A DNA stretch of 64,000 bases from Pseudomonadota bacterium (GCA_021782495.1 JAJXUV010000008.1:29994-93993), one strand, 5' to 3'; numbered from the stretch's first letter, positions 54,375 to 64,000 are shown. The notes: a model not told the origin generated them from the sequence alone. Translations and numbers: made by a program.

Positions 54375-56030
54375 CTAAAAATTAGGGACAATGTGTTTCA
54401 AAGGCCCCAATAAGGTGTTTGGGATAAAACGCCTAGAGCTTGGTTCTCCCGAATTGTAAAAAAACGACTGACTACAACAACAACCGCTAAGGGGAGGAAG
54501 AGAAGGAAGCCAGCTGCGCCAGCCACTAGGAGAAGGCGCAGGAGGGAGGCTATCTTCCACTACTTCCCCATCCCATTCTTTCCTTTTTCCTTCGCTATTC
54601 AGGTCTTGCATAAGAACATTAATATGCCCATCATCAGAAAATAGCGCTTCTTCTTCGTCTGAACGCACTTTTTTTGTCAAAGGCATCGCCAGTATCTCCT
54701 CTGCTAATTCTGCAAATCCCGTGGCCAAATCGGGGCTATAATCTGGGGACCACTTTTTCCATTTTTGCAGCACCCCTAAGGCAGTGAGATAAAAACCATT
54801 CAGATTTGTCGCAGGGCCTGCGAAAAAGAGCGCGTCCACTAAGATCCAATAACACCACGGTAAGCTTTCTAACATGGAGGGGAAAGCCGCATCCACCCCA
54901 TTCTGTGCGATTTCCAAAAATCCTATTGCCGATAAGGCTGCAAGAACAGTCGCTATTCCCCACTTAATAGGGGATGCACCAAATAAAGTGTTCCAGTGTT
55001 TGATCATCAATAGGAGGGAATCATAACTCAACCAATACACCAAGAATTTGACCCCCACACCATTGCCCGTGATGAGGCCCGCTGCCCACACCGGAAATTC
55101 CAATTCTTTTCTGTAAGCCTGATAAGGTGTAAGTCCAGTCGTCGCAGCGGATCCTGCAGACAATGAAGCCGTTAGGACCGTCATGACAGTACTACCCTTG
55201 GAATTCCCATCTCGCAGATTGCGGCGTTCAGAAATGGTTGCCACCTCACGCTTAAATGCCTCACAATTTTTACCTGCAAAATTGCGCTTCAATTCATCAT
55301 ACGTTCTAGGTGCGCCGGCTCCATTTAGACCGGCATCTTGATACATACTTTGTAATATCCCCAGTTGTTCTTCAGGTTGAAATTTTCCCAAATGGTAAGA
55401 GAATATTTTAAATTGGGTTGCCGTTAGCTTTAAATTCCCGCTTCCAAAGGAGTATCGCAACCAATTATAGGCTCTAAATGTAAAATAAAAGTTCAATAGC
55501 GATAAAAATACCAAAGATAGTGCTGCTTGGCCATAAATAGCGATGGGTGACCACTCATCCCTTAATTTTTGAGACAACCACACATTGTTCAACGTATCTC
55601 CGGCTGCCGACATTACACCCGGCGTAAGAAAAAGTGCGGCTAGTCCCCACTCGCGGGATAATCCTTCGGCCCATAAATTCTTAAAATACTTCATAGCTGT
55701 TGGCACCGGCATGGCACGCAGTATCGCATTGAAGTTCACAGTGAGTAATATAGGAAAAGCCCACAGTAGGATTTCAGCAAAAATAGTCGCGGCTAAACCG
55801 TGTGCTTCTCCAGCACTGTCAAAATCGTACCCTACACTCTCACCATCTTGGGCGTAATACCCTATGAACGTTAAAAATTCCCTGAGAACATCCTGAGGTC
55901 CATACAGCGTGGAGACACAGGACAGCTCGCTGGATGTGAACACCGCTAAAAAAGGCAGTACATCCCCCAAAATGAAGTCTTTATGTTGTTCAAAGAAAGC
56001 GTGTAGTTGCTCGCGATTTGTGGCCATCAT
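54375..56030 (-). CDS. Hypothetical polytopic membrane protein
   Basis: About 551 residues, not recognised. A frame extends to 56150, but ATG 56030 (MMATNREQLHAFFEQHKDF) has AGGAGG 6 nt away, and the 5' context GGAGGGTAATCATG matches the 556-residue gene at 987-2657. Roughly eight hydrophobic segments, e.g. LLWAFPILLTVNFNAILRAM, AALSLVFLSLLNFYFTFRAY, GIATVLAALSAIGFLEIAQ and ILVDALFFAGPATNLNGFYL. The C-terminal tail is Pro-rich with a run of three Cys (LPPLSGCCCSQSFF). It could be a secreted multipass protein or an inner-membrane protein. Confidence 0.75.
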   Translation of the reverse strand: MMATNREQLHAFFEQHKDFILGDVLPFLAVFTSSELSCVSTLYGPQDVLREFLTFIGYYAQDGESVGYDFDSAGEAHGLAATIFAEILLWAFPILLTVNFNAILRAMPVPTAMKYFKNLWAEGLSREWGLAALFLTPGVMSAAGDTLNNVWLSQKLRDEWSPIAIYGQAALSLVFLSLLNFYFTFRAYNWLRYSFGSGNLKLTATQFKIFSYHLGKFQPEEQLGILQSMYQDAGLNGAGAPRTYDELKRNFAGKNCEAFKREVATISERRNLRDGNSKGSTVMTVLTASLSAGSAATTGLTPYQAYRKELEFPVWAAGLITGNGVGVKFLVYWLSYDSLLLMIKHWNTLFGASPIKWGIATVLAALSAIGFLEIAQNGVDAAFPSMLESLPWCYWILVDALFFAGPATNLNGFYLTALGVLQKWKKWSPDYSPDLATGFAELAEEILAMPLTKKVRSDEEEALFSDDGHINVLMQDLNSEGKRKEWDGEVVEDSLPPAPSPSGWRSWLPSLPPLSGCCCSQSFFYNSGEPSSRRFIPNTLLGPLKHIVPNF

Positions 56031-56208
56031 GATTACCCTCCTGCTTATTGTGATTGGTATATTGGCGCTGTTATCCTTGAAACGATCGACAGGTGGATTG
56101 TAAGGGATATGGTGCTGAAAAACAAGCTTTTTTGAATAAAAATCAGCCAAAATGGATGGGAAATCGATCGGCAGAATTGAGAATAATTCTTATTTAAATG
56201 AAGGTGGC

Positions 56209-57198
56209 TTAGCCTCGTTGTTGTGATCGCAAATAGGAACTCACCGCACAATAGCCGCCCAAGGCGCCTAAAACACTGCCGATGCACAGTAAAGTCCATA
56301 AAGCGAGCATGCCCAAATACGGTGCGTGAAAATTCACGCCATAAGAATCTGCTAAATTGCGTACGCTGGGGGTTAAAACCAATAAAATTAAATTATCCAT
56401 CACCCACGCCAATAAGCCGCCCCAAAATCCATATTGTAATCCCATGTAAATAAAGGGTCTGCGAATGTAGGGATCGGTTGCACCCATCAATTGGTAAATT
56501 TGAATTTGTTTGTGGTAACGTTGAATCAAATACCGAATGGCATTGATCACCACCAACAATACGCCCAAGCCCAACAACAAAGCCAAAGCATAGACTGTAC
56601 GCTGTCCGATAATGAGTAAACTGTGTAAGCGCTTTAACCATTTAAAATCGAGCGTGGCATTGTCTACGCCGGGTAAATTTCTTAAAAAAATCGTCAGCTT
56701 TTCTAATTCACTTTGATTTTCACCCACGAGTTTTGGTTCTACTGTAATCACAGCAGGCAGTGGATTGTCTTGTAAACTGTCGTTTAAACCTTGCAAGCCA
56801 ATGCGCGATGAAAATTCTTTAAGGCCTTCTTCGGGAGAAATATAATGACTCGCTGCAATCGCTTGATTGTTTTTCAAAACCATCATGACATTGTCGATTT
56901 CTTCTTGACTGATATTCAGCCGCAAGAACAAAGAAATTTGCGCATTGTGGCTTAAACCCGTCGTTAATCCTTTCATATTGTGGACCGCAGTCCACAATCC
57001 TGCCGGCAAAGCAATCGACACGCCTATCATTAAAAAAGTGAGTAAAGTGCCCAATTGCGTTTGTCTTAATTCTTGGGTACTTTGTTTTAATGCGACATAA
57101 TGACTTAATAAATATTGTCGCACTTTAAATAAAGTCGCTTCCCACCAAGAATAGGTACTTAATTTGATGGCGCTTTCCAGGGATTTGTCTTCTATCAT
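56209..57198 (-). CDS. ftsX: Cell division ABC-type protein FtsX
   Basis: A 329-residue inner-membrane partner of FtsE in septal peptidoglycan hydrolase activation. Cytoplasmic N-terminal part, first membrane segment LLTFLMIGVSIALPAGLW, a periplasmic loop with LPAVITVEPKLV, then three C-terminal segments including YALALLLGLGVLLVVINAI and the motif IYQLMGATDPYIRRPFIYMG. Overlaps ftsE by ATGA. Confidence 0.95.
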   Translation of the reverse strand: MIEDKSLESAIKLSTYSWWEATLFKVRQYLLSHYVALKQSTQELRQTQLGTLLTFLMIGVSIALPAGLWTAVHNMKGLTTGLSHNAQISLFLRLNISQEEIDNVMMVLKNNQAIAASHYISPEEGLKEFSSRIGLQGLNDSLQDNPLPAVITVEPKLVGENQSELEKLTIFLRNLPGVDNATLDFKWLKRLHSLLIIGQRTVYALALLLGLGVLLVVINAIRYLIQRYHKQIQIYQLMGATDPYIRRPFIYMGLQYGFWGGLLAWVMDNLILLVLTPSVRNLADSYGVNFHAPYLGMLALWTLLCIGSVLGALGGYCAVSSYLRSQQRG

Positions 57199-57887
57199 AT
57201 GAATAACTCCTCATTCATCGACATTTTAACGCCCGCACTCACCATACGTCCTTGATGCAAAGTCAAAATGCGATGTCGCAAATGTCCAATCAAACTCAAA
57301 TCGTGGGTTGCAATCAAGACCGTAACGCCGAGCTGATTAAATTGTTCAAACAAATGCATGATTTCTGCAGACAAACTGGGATCCAAATTACCAGTGGGTT
57401 CATCGGCTAACAAAAATTTTGGTTTATGCACAATGGCTCTGGCAATACTGACGCGTTCTTGTTCTCCTTGCGATAAAGTTTCGATGGGCATTTTTTCTTT
57501 GCTGAGTAAGCCTACTTTGTCTAAAGCCGCACGAACACGACTGGCAATGTCTTGATGACGAAATCCTGCCAAGATCAAAGGCAAAGCCACATTTTGATGC
57601 ACATTCGAATTCGGCAACAAATACGGATCTTGTAAAATGACACCGATAGAACGTCTGAAATACGCTACATCACGTCCTTTTATTTTATCTAAAGGATGAT
57701 GGTTCACGATCACTTGACCACTAGAGCAACGCTCCATCAACAAAATAATTTTTAACAAAGTACTTTTGCCTGCGCCAGAATGTCCGGTTAAAAAAGCCAT
57801 TTCACCATCGGCCAATTCAAAACTCACTTGTTTTAAGGCAGGAAATCCATTGCCATACACTTTGGTGACGTGGTTGAAACTAATCAT
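57195..57887 (-). CDS. ftsE: Cell division ATPase FtsE
   Basis: A 230-residue ABC ATPase: Walker A TGHSGAGKST, signature LSQGEQERV, Walker B FLLADEPTGNLD and switch ATHDLSLI. It forms FtsEX with the next gene. Overlaps ftsY and ftsX by 4 bp each, giving the classic ftsYEX operon. Confidence 0.96.
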   Translation of the reverse strand: MISFNHVTKVYGNGFPALKQVSFELADGEMAFLTGHSGAGKSTLLKIILLMERCSSGQVIVNHHPLDKIKGRDVAYFRRSIGVILQDPYLLPNSNVHQNVALPLILAGFRHQDIASRVRAALDKVGLLSKEKMPIETLSQGEQERVSIARAIVHKPKFLLADEPTGNLDPSLSAEIMHLFEQFNQLGVTVLIATHDLSLIGHLRHRILTLHQGRMVSAGVKMSMNEELFI

Positions 57888-58888
57888 TCGGGATTCTCCT
57901 TACTAAAGAGTGCAGCCACAAAATCTTCTCCATTAAAAGGTTTTAAATCGTCGATGCCTTCGCCGACACCAATAAAACGAATTGGCAATTGCAAGGCTTT
58001 GGCAATGGCAAAGACAATACCGCCCTTGGCCGTTCCATCTAATTTGGTGATCACCAAACCTGTTACACCCACGGCTTCTTTAAATTGAATCGCTTGAGTT
58101 AAAGCATTTTGTCCGATGCTCGCATCTAAAACCAACAACACTTCGTGGGGCGCATTCGCAGACAATTTCCCCATCACCCGCTTTACTTTTTTCAATTCTT
58201 CCATCAAATGGTGTTGTGTGTGCAATCGCCCTGCGGTATCAGCAATCAAAACATGCATAGCGCGCGCTTTAGCGGCTTGCATCGCATCGTAGATGACTGA
58301 GGAAGAATCGCCTTCTGCATTGGCAATAACAGTGATGCCATTACGCTCTCCCCATACTTGCAATTGTTCCACGGCAGCGGCTCTAAACGTATCTCCAGCC
58401 GCTAACATCACTTTTCGATTGTCTTGTTGCAAGCGTTTGGCTAATTTACCAATGGTCGTGGTTTTTCCTGCCCCATTGATGCCCACCATTAAAATGACAT
58501 AAGGCTCATCGAGTACAGGGATTTGTAAGGGTTGTGTCACTGGCGCTAACAAAGCTTGTAAATGCTTTTGTAAGGCGACCCACAAAGCTTCTCCATCTTG
58601 CAATTCATGGCGTTTCAATTGTTGACTTAAATCTGCAATAATTCCTTTGGTCACGGCTACGCCAACATCCGCCGACAATAAAGCGTCTTCAATTTCTTCT
58701 AAGAGCGCTTCGTCTATCAACTTCTTACCCAAAAGAAGATTGCCAATCTGATTGGTTAAACCCACCCGAGTCCGCTTCAAGCCTTGGGTTAATTTTTCGA
58801 AAAAGCCTTGGGATTCTTTGGGGACAACTTCTTGAATGCCTTCGGTTTCTTCTTTTTCTTTTTTATTTCGACTTAAAAATTTTAACAT
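57884..58888 (-). CDS. ftsY: Signal recognition particle receptor FtsY
   Basis: 334 residues with a short acidic A-region (KKEKEETEGIQEVVPKE) and the NG GTPase domain: G1 GINGAGKTTTIGKLA, DTFRAAAVEQLQ, DTAGRLHTQHHLM and TKLDGTAKGG. It receives SRP-ribosome complexes at the membrane. The A-region is shorter than in E. coli, as in many relatives. First gene of ftsYEX. Confidence 0.96.
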   Translation of the reverse strand: MLKFLSRNKKEKEETEGIQEVVPKESQGFFEKLTQGLKRTRVGLTNQIGNLLLGKKLIDEALLEEIEDALLSADVGVAVTKGIIADLSQQLKRHELQDGEALWVALQKHLQALLAPVTQPLQIPVLDEPYVILMVGINGAGKTTTIGKLAKRLQQDNRKVMLAAGDTFRAAAVEQLQVWGERNGITVIANAEGDSSSVIYDAMQAAKARAMHVLIADTAGRLHTQHHLMEELKKVKRVMGKLSANAPHEVLLVLDASIGQNALTQAIQFKEAVGVTGLVITKLDGTAKGGIVFAIAKALQLPIRFIGVGEGIDDLKPFNGEDFVAALFSKENPE

Positions 58889-59235
58889 CTTCTCTTAAAC
58901 TCTCTTCGGTTTTAGGATCACTGCGCTCTATTATAGAGACAATCCTGCCGTAAAAGCGAGGCTTCTACCCCCCTCTCTTATTTGGTTTATTTTTGAGCAG
59001 CGTCTTTCTAGCCAAACCGCACCCATGACAGAACGGTTGTTATTTCATCGCTCCCTTACGGTCGCGGCTAGGTGAATACGATCGTTATCCGGGGTGTCAC
59101 GGTGAATGGAGTGCCCGGCGCGTGCAGGCACAGTGACAGGACCTTACGCTCGAATACTGCCACATGATGCAGCCCGCTCACAAATATGCGATAATGCGCC
59201 CCACACACAATAATAAAATCAAGTGGTGATAAAAA
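58889..59235. other. Divergent intergenic region between ftsY and gcvT
   Basis: It contains a solitary arm of the palindromic element (59048-59074) and short hairpins (GTGCCCGGCGCGTGCAGGCAC near 59110-59132). No glycine-riboswitch core was seen. ORFs on the minus strand here are not gene-like. Confidence 0.55.
59048..59074. repeat. Dispersed palindromic element, decayed arm J
   Basis: CATCGCTCCCTTACGGTCGC then GGCTAGGT matches the right arm. A poor left partner (AACCGCACCCATGACAGAAC near 59013) precedes it. Confidence 0.7.
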
Positions 59236-60324
59236 ATGGGCAAACGTACTGTCTTGTATGAGTCGCACCTTGCCATGGGTGCCAAAATGGTCGACTTTGC
59301 TGGCTTTGACATGCCGGTTCATTATGGTTCTCAACTAGAAGAACACCATCAAGTTCGTCAACACGCGGGGATTTTTGACGTCTCCCATATGGTGGTGGTC
59401 GATGTGCTCGGCGCAGGCGCTCGAGATTATTTACGCCATCTATTGTCCAATGACATCGACAAGATGGGGCATCGCGGCAGTGCCTTGTACAGTTGCATGT
59501 TGAATGAACAAGGCGGTGTCATAGACGATCTCATCGTGTATTTTATTGATACGCAACATTATCGCATTGTTTTAAACGCCGGCAGTGCGCAAAAAGATTT
59601 GGCTTGGATGGAAAGCCAGGCGCAGCATTTTGCTTTGGGCTTACAAAGACGAGATGATTTATCCATTATTGCCGCTCAAGGCCCTGAAACACGCACTTTA
59701 TTGGATCGCCTCAACGATCCTTTCATCACGGACACTATCCACACCATCGGTCGTTTCGAATGTGCTTTGGGGGAAAATTTATTCATTGCACGAACAGGTT
59801 ACACCGGTGAAGATGGTTTTGAAATCATTATTCCCAATCGCGATGCCCTTGCTTTATGGGAAAATTTAAGTGCAATAGGATTTAAACCTTGCGGTTTGGG
59901 TGCTCGAGACACGCTGCGTTTGGAAGCGGGTTACAATTTGTATGGACAAGATATGGATGAAAGCACTTCTCCCCTGATTTCCAATTTGGCTTGGACCATC
60001 GCTTTTCAACCTGAAGATCGTTTCTTTATAGGTAAAAATGCCTTGCTAGCTGAAAAAGAACACGGCGTTCAGCAAAAAATGGTGGGATTGGTGTTAACCG
60101 ATAAAGGGGTGTTGCGATCGCATCAACGTGTTGTACTCGCTGATGGCAAAGAAGGCATGACTACCAGTGGTTCTTTCTCACCGACCTTGGGACAATCCAT
60201 TGCACTGGCACGTATTCCCAAAGGCGATTATGAAGACTGCGAAGTCATCATTCGCGATAAACCCTATAAAGCCAAAATAGTCAAACCCCCTTTTGTTCCC
60301 TTTAACAGCAGTCAAAAACACTAA
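59236..60324 (+). CDS. gcvT: Glycine cleavage system T protein (aminomethyltransferase)
   Basis: 362 residues. It transfers the methylene group from lipoyl-H protein to tetrahydrofolate and releases ammonia. Motifs: AGFDMPVHYGSQLEEH, GIFDVSHM, RTGYTGEDGFEI and GLGARDTLRLEAGYNLYGQD. First gene of gcvT-gcvH-gcvPA-gcvPB. Confidence 0.97.
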   Translation: MGKRTVLYESHLAMGAKMVDFAGFDMPVHYGSQLEEHHQVRQHAGIFDVSHMVVVDVLGAGARDYLRHLLSNDIDKMGHRGSALYSCMLNEQGGVIDDLIVYFIDTQHYRIVLNAGSAQKDLAWMESQAQHFALGLQRRDDLSIIAAQGPETRTLLDRLNDPFITDTIHTIGRFECALGENLFIARTGYTGEDGFEIIIPNRDALALWENLSAIGFKPCGLGARDTLRLEAGYNLYGQDMDESTSPLISNLAWTIAFQPEDRFFIGKNALLAEKEHGVQQKMVGLVLTDKGVLRSHQRVVLADGKEGMTTSGSFSPTLGQSIALARIPKGDYEDCEVIIRDKPYKAKIVKPPFVPFNSSQKH

Positions 60325-60334
60325 GGAGCTCAAC

Positions 60335-60721
60335 ATGCACACTGTTCCCCAAGAATTAAGTTATACCACCACGCACGAATGGGTGCGCATTGAAAATGAC
60401 ATCGCCACCGTTGGCATCACCGAACACGCGCAATCTTTGTTGGGCGATTTGGTTTTTGTAGATTTGCCCACGGTCAAAAAAGGGCTGGCTGTTGGCGATG
60501 ATGCCGCTGTGGTGGAATCCGTCAAAGCCGCAGCCGATGTGTATAGCCCTATCAACGGTGAAGTGATTGAAGTTAACACGGCTTTAAGTGATGCCCCTGA
60601 ATTGATCAACCAAGATCCTTATGGCGCAGGCTGGTTATTCAAAATTAAAATCGTCGGTGAGTTGCCTTTGACTTTACTCTCCGCACAAGATTATCAATCC
60701 ATGTTAGACGAAGAACTCTAG
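60335..60721 (+). CDS. gcvH: Glycine cleavage system H protein
   Basis: 128 residues from ATG 60335 (AAGGAG upstream), the usual length; a longer frame into gcvT is ignored. The lipoyl-lysine is K64 in ESVKAAADVYSPINGEV, and YTTTHEWVRIE and GDLVFVDLP are family motifs. Shuttles the aminomethyl group between P, T and L proteins. Confidence 0.97.
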   Translation: MHTVPQELSYTTTHEWVRIENDIATVGITEHAQSLLGDLVFVDLPTVKKGLAVGDDAAVVESVKAAADVYSPINGEVIEVNTALSDAPELINQDPYGAGWLFKIKIVGELPLTLLSAQDYQSMLDEEL

Positions 60722-60722
60722 G

Positions 60723-60863
60723 GGGCTGTTTACAATTCGCTAGACTGTGCTAGAATACGTTGATTTTTGAGCACCGTAGCGGAGTTTACATAAAGGTAAA
60801 TGAGCAACGGAGCGCAAAAAATCAACGTAGTATAGCCAGTGTAGTAGAATTTTAAACAGGCCC
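60723..60863. repeat. 141-bp imperfect palindrome inside the gcv operon
   Basis: The left arm (GGGCTGTTTAC.AATTC, TACGTTGATTTTTGAGC) and right arm (GCGCAAAAAATCAACGTA, GAATTTTAAACAGGCCC) pair over most of their length around TTTAC-ATAAAG-GTAAA. No reading frame. It separates gcvH from gcvPA and could lower downstream expression or act as an RNA structure. Confidence 0.8.
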
Positions 60864-60873
60864 AGGTGTTATT

Positions 60874-62256
60874 ATGCCCTTTATTCCCCACACAGAAGAT
60901 GATGTTCAAGCGATGTTGGACACGATTGGTGTTCAGCACATCAATGTCTTATTTGATGAAATTCCCGAGAATTTGCGCATTCACGATTTGAACGTCATTG
61001 AATCCGGTTTAAATGAAATGACGATCGCCCGCGACATGAAAGCGCGTGCTTTGAAAGATGGTGGTTTAGCCTGTTTTGTCGGTGCAGGCGCTTATGAACA
61101 CCATATTCCTGCTGCCGTTTGGCAAATTACCAGTCGAGGCGAATTTTTAACGGCATACACGCCTTATCAAGCTGAAGCCAGTCAAGGTACTTTACAATTG
61201 TTGTATGAATACCAAACTATGATGGCGAATCTCATGGGCTTAGATGTTTCCAATGCATCTTTATATGATGGCGCTTCTGCTTTAGCCGAAGCCGTGTTGA
61301 TGGCCACACGCGCAAACACAGGGGCTAAAGAACCCCGCATTTTAATTGCGGGTAATTTACATCCACACTATCGAAAAACCGTTGAAACCTTAGTGCGGCC
61401 ACAAGGCATTGTGTTAGAAACACTGGCTTATGATGAAAAAACAGGATCCATCGTTCGTGAGCGATTACCCACGATCCAACATCAGGATGTTGTTGCGCTG
61501 ATTATTAACCAACCCAATTTTTTTGGCGGCCTCGAAGACGTCGATGCACTCACCGATTGGGCGCACGAACATCAAGCTCTGGTGATTGGTGTGGTGAATC
61601 CCATCGCGATGGCTTTGTTAAAAGAACCGGGTTCTTGGGGGAAAAGTGGCGCTGACATCGCTTGTGGTGAAGGCCAACCTTTAGGGATCCCACTTGCCAG
61701 TGGGGGACCGTATTTTGGTTTCTTGTGCACGAAAATGGAATACGTGCGACAAATGCCAGGGCGTTTGATTGGCAGAACTGTTGATCAAGAAGGCAACATC
61801 GGATTTTCTTTAACTTTGCAAGCACGCGAACAACACATTCGTCGCGCCAAAGCCACTTCAAATATTTGCACCAATCAAGGTTTGGCAGTCACCGCCGCCA
61901 CCATTTACATGAGTTTATTGGGTGCTAGCGGACTGGCAGATGTAGCCAAAGCTTCGCATGCCAATGCCAAAGCTTTGTGCGATGGATTAAAAGCCGTACC
62001 CGGCATACGCTTGCGTTTTAATGCACCCTTCTTTCATGAATTTGTCATAGAATGTCCTTGTGCTGCTGATGTTTTAGTTCAAGCTTTATTAAAACAAGGT
62101 ATTTTAGCGGGATTGGATTTAAGTATCCTGTCCCCCGAATTAAGTCGGTGTTTGTTGGTGTGTGTGACTGAAACTAAAACCAAAGCAGACATCGAGGTTT
62201 ATGTGGATGCGGTAAAACAAGCTTTATTAAACATTTCATCCGCGACTACTGTATAG
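60874..62256 (+). CDS. gcvPA: Glycine dehydrogenase (decarboxylating) subunit 1
   Basis: 460 residues, the N-terminal half of the P protein in the two-subunit form. [20 protein letters not shown] is the typical start; [17 protein letters not shown] and [13 protein letters not shown] are family motifs. Pairs with GcvPB to decarboxylate glycine. Confidence 0.97.
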   Translation: MPFIPHTEDDVQAMLDTIGVQHINVLFDEIPENLRIHDLNVIESGLNEMTIARDMKARALKDGGLACFVGAGAYEHHIPAAVWQITSRGEFLTAYTPYQAEASQGTLQLLYEYQTMMANLMGLDVSNASLYDGASALAEAVLMATRANTGAKEPRILIAGNLHPHYRKTVETLVRPQGIVLETLAYDEKTGSIVRERLPTIQHQDVVALIINQPNFFGGLEDVDALTDWAHEHQALVIGVVNPIAMALLKEPGSWGKSGADIACGEGQPLGIPLASGGPYFGFLCTKMEYVRQMPGRLIGRTVDQEGNIGFSLTLQAREQHIRRAKATSNICTNQGLAVTAATIYMSLLGASGLADVAKASHANAKALCDGLKAVPGIRLRFNAPFFHEFVIECPCAADVLVQALLKQGILAGLDLSILSPELSRCLLVCVTETKTKADIEVYVDAVKQALLNISSATTV

Positions 62257-62266
62257 GATCACCATC

Positions 62267-63712
62267 ATGCTCATTTTCGAACTAAGTTCTCCAGGTCGTC
62301 GTAGTCATTTGCAAGCGCCTTCATGTGCGCCAGAACCTACCGACATTCCGGCTGCTTATTTACGCGTTAAAAAACCTGTATTCCCCGAAGTGTCTGAATT
62401 GCAAGTCGTGCGACATTACACGACTCTGTCGCGAAAAAATTTTTCTATCGACACGCAATTTTATCCTCTAGGCTCTTGCACGATGAAATACAATCCGCGC
62501 GGTGTGCATCAATTAGCGAGCTTAGAAGGATTTTTGCAACACCATCCTTTGACACCTGTCAGCCACAGTCAAGGGTATTTGCAATCGGCTTATGAATTGC
62601 AAACGATATTAGCTGAAGTCACCGGCCTTTCAAGCGTTTCTTTAACACCCATGGCCGGCGCGCAAGGCGAATTTGCAGGCGTTGCCATGATACGTGCTTA
62701 TCATTTATCGCGTGGAGACACAGCGCGCCAAGAATTTTTAGTACCTGACGCCGCACATGGCACCAATCCTGCGACTGCCGTGATGTGTGGTTTTAAAATC
62801 AAAGAAATTCCCACGGATAAAAGTGGTGATGTTGATTTAGAAGCTTTGCGTGTCGCTGTAGGTCCTCACACTGCGGGCATTATGCTCACCAACCCTTCGA
62901 CCTTAGGCGTGTTTGAAAGACAAATTCGAGAAATTGCCAAGATTGTTCACGCCGCAGGCGGTTTATTGTATTACGATGGCGCAAATTTAAATGCTATTTT
63001 AGGCAAATGCAGACCGGGAGATATGGGCTTTGATGTGATGCACATTAATTTACACAAAACTTTTGCCACACCGCATGGCGGTGGTGGACCGGGTTCGGGT
63101 CCGGTGGCTGCTAACGATCGTTTAAAACCTTTTTTACCCATCCCCACGGTCGGCTTTGATGGCAAACACTATCGTTGGTTGAATGAAAAAGATTGCCCAC
63201 AGAGTATTGGTCGGTTGTCTGCTTTTATGGGCAATGCAGGAATTATTTTACGGGCTAACATTTATGCCCGTTTATTGGGTGGCGAGGGCTTGTGTCGGGT
63301 GGCTGAATACGCGACGCTCAATGCGAATTATTTAATGGCACGTTTGAAACAAGCTGGTTTCACTTTGGCTTTTCCAGACCGACGTGCAAGCCATGAATTT
63401 ATTATCACTTTTAAAAAAGAAGCTAAAACTTTTGGCGTCACCGCCAAAGACATTGCCAAACGCTTGTTGGATTTTGGCGTTCATGCACCGACGACATATT
63501 TTCCTTTGTTGGTACCAGAATGTTTTCTGATTGAACCCACTGAAACGGAATCCAAACAAGAATTGGATAATTTCGTGGATATTCTTATCACCATTTTAAA
63601 AGAAGCCGAAGTCTCTCCGGAAATTGTCAAACAAGCTCCGCATCGGTTGCCTGTACGACGCTTGGACGATTTGAAAGCAGCTAGAGAGTTAGATTTGAAG
63701 TGGCGAGAGTAG
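62267..63712 (+). CDS. gcvPB: Glycine dehydrogenase (decarboxylating) subunit 2
   Basis: 481 residues, the C-terminal half carrying PLP. The lysine motif is [20 protein letters not shown] near residue 268; other motifs are [23 protein letters not shown] and [12 protein letters not shown]. It follows gcvPA after 10 bp. The lipoamide dehydrogenase gene is not in the window. Confidence 0.97.
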   Translation: MLIFELSSPGRRSHLQAPSCAPEPTDIPAAYLRVKKPVFPEVSELQVVRHYTTLSRKNFSIDTQFYPLGSCTMKYNPRGVHQLASLEGFLQHHPLTPVSHSQGYLQSAYELQTILAEVTGLSSVSLTPMAGAQGEFAGVAMIRAYHLSRGDTARQEFLVPDAAHGTNPATAVMCGFKIKEIPTDKSGDVDLEALRVAVGPHTAGIMLTNPSTLGVFERQIREIAKIVHAAGGLLYYDGANLNAILGKCRPGDMGFDVMHINLHKTFATPHGGGGPGSGPVAANDRLKPFLPIPTVGFDGKHYRWLNEKDCPQSIGRLSAFMGNAGIILRANIYARLLGGEGLCRVAEYATLNANYLMARLKQAGFTLAFPDRRASHEFIITFKKEAKTFGVTAKDIAKRLLDFGVHAPTTYFPLLVPECFLIEPTETESKQELDNFVDILITILKEAEVSPEIVKQAPHRLPVRRLDDLKAARELDLKWRE

Positions 63713-63894
63713 CACCTGTTAACCTATACGGACTCGCTAAGGTAGCCGTTGGAAGCACGAACATGGAAGCGTAGCATTAATATATTATTGGAACAAGATA
63801 TCCTCTTGCAACCCCCAGCCTTTGTACTCTTTTGTGTAATCTATTGCAGGTGATGAGCAACCCTTCAAAACCGTCGAAGAAGGTGTGAAAGCGT

Positions 63895-64000
63895 ATGGGA
63901 AAGAAGGGTTCATCTAACGACGCTTATTTCGGACTAAAGCGATTCGATGCAGCCTCTATATTACCCGAAGATAAGGGTGCATTTCGCCGTGAATGGAAGA
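63895..64000 (+). CDS. Possible 5' end of another gene, cut by the window edge
   Basis: An open frame from ATG 63895 with GAAGG upstream (MGKKGSSNDAYFGLKRFDAA...) runs to the last base. Too short to recognise. It could be chance. Confidence 0.3.
   Translation, partial: MGKKGSSNDAYFGLKRFDAASILPEDKGAFRREWK

Noticed and set aside
59076..59235. Glycine riboswitch upstream of gcvT
   Set aside because: The conserved aptamer core was not found; only simple hairpins are present.
59068..59334. 88-residue ORF on the minus strand before gcvT
   Set aside because: It overlaps the start of gcvT antisense and carries no motif; it looks like a shadow of the real gene.
63843..63918. Short ORF GDEQPFKTVEEGVKAYGKEGFI near the end
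   Set aside because: Only about 25 codons with a stop on both sides and no start codon context.

Overview
The window looks like part of the chromosome of a host-associated gammaproteobacterium of the Legionellales/Coxiellaceae type. Housekeeping genes (argS, glyA, nrdR, nusB, ftsYEX, typA, gcvTHP) are clearly gammaproteobacterial. Between them lie an IcmF/TssM secretion gene, several large unrecognised proteins of the kind common in intracellular bacteria, a type IVb-like pilin cluster, and many small palindromic repeats. The genus cannot be named from sequence alone. || Layout. 1-2.7 kb: the 3' end of an icmF/tssM gene, convergent with a coiled-coil and membrane protein of unknown function. 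3.4-9.7 kb: bifunctional msrBA, then a minus-strand potABCD-nucleoside phosphorylase operon. 9.8-12.5 kb: GST, comF, orn and plsY. 12.6-20.6 kb: one 2693-residue gene whose C-terminal third is a diverged SecA-type motor. 20.6-23.5 kb: a shortened glyA-nrdR-nusB-pgpA cluster without the usual rib and thiL genes. 23.6-26.4 kb: ettA and tusD-tusC-tusE, with no tusB. 26.5-29.7 kb: a GspF/PilR-like platform gene followed by four prepilin genes. 29.8-38 kb: OPT transporter, argS, SPOR protein, plsC, amino-acid permease and htpX. 38.1-39.4 kb: an AAA ATPase (DUF4143 type) behind a long inverted repeat. || 39.7-49.7 kb is the most unusual part and is visibly A+T-richer than its surroundings. It holds a small histidine-kinase-like protein, a single-module NRPS-PKS megasynthase (A-T-KS-AT-short linker-T, no C, KR or TE domain), and an overlapping, translationally coupled hybrid sensor kinase with three tandem PAS domains and two receivers. 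An unrecognised protein with nuclear-localisation-like basic clusters follows. The A-domain pocket reads as aromatic (Phe-like) and the AT as malonyl-type. The simplest inferred product is therefore a Phe+malonate beta-keto amine or tetramic-acid-like small molecule, made next to kinases that could sense or regulate it. || 50-64 kb: MBL hydrolase, acylphosphatase, a proline-iminopeptidase homologue lacking its catalytic Ser, typA, a polytopic membrane protein, ftsYEX, and the glycine cleavage operon gcvT-gcvH-gcvPA-gcvPB. || A family of inverted repeats built on one conserved core arm (AACCGAGCCGCGACCG...) occurs at least ten times in intergenic spaces. It has two outer-arm subfamilies, one internal cargo segment found in opposite orientations, and arm changes that covary between copies. 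Other palindromes lie between coding sequences elsewhere. No rRNA, tRNA, CRISPR array or transposase gene was seen.
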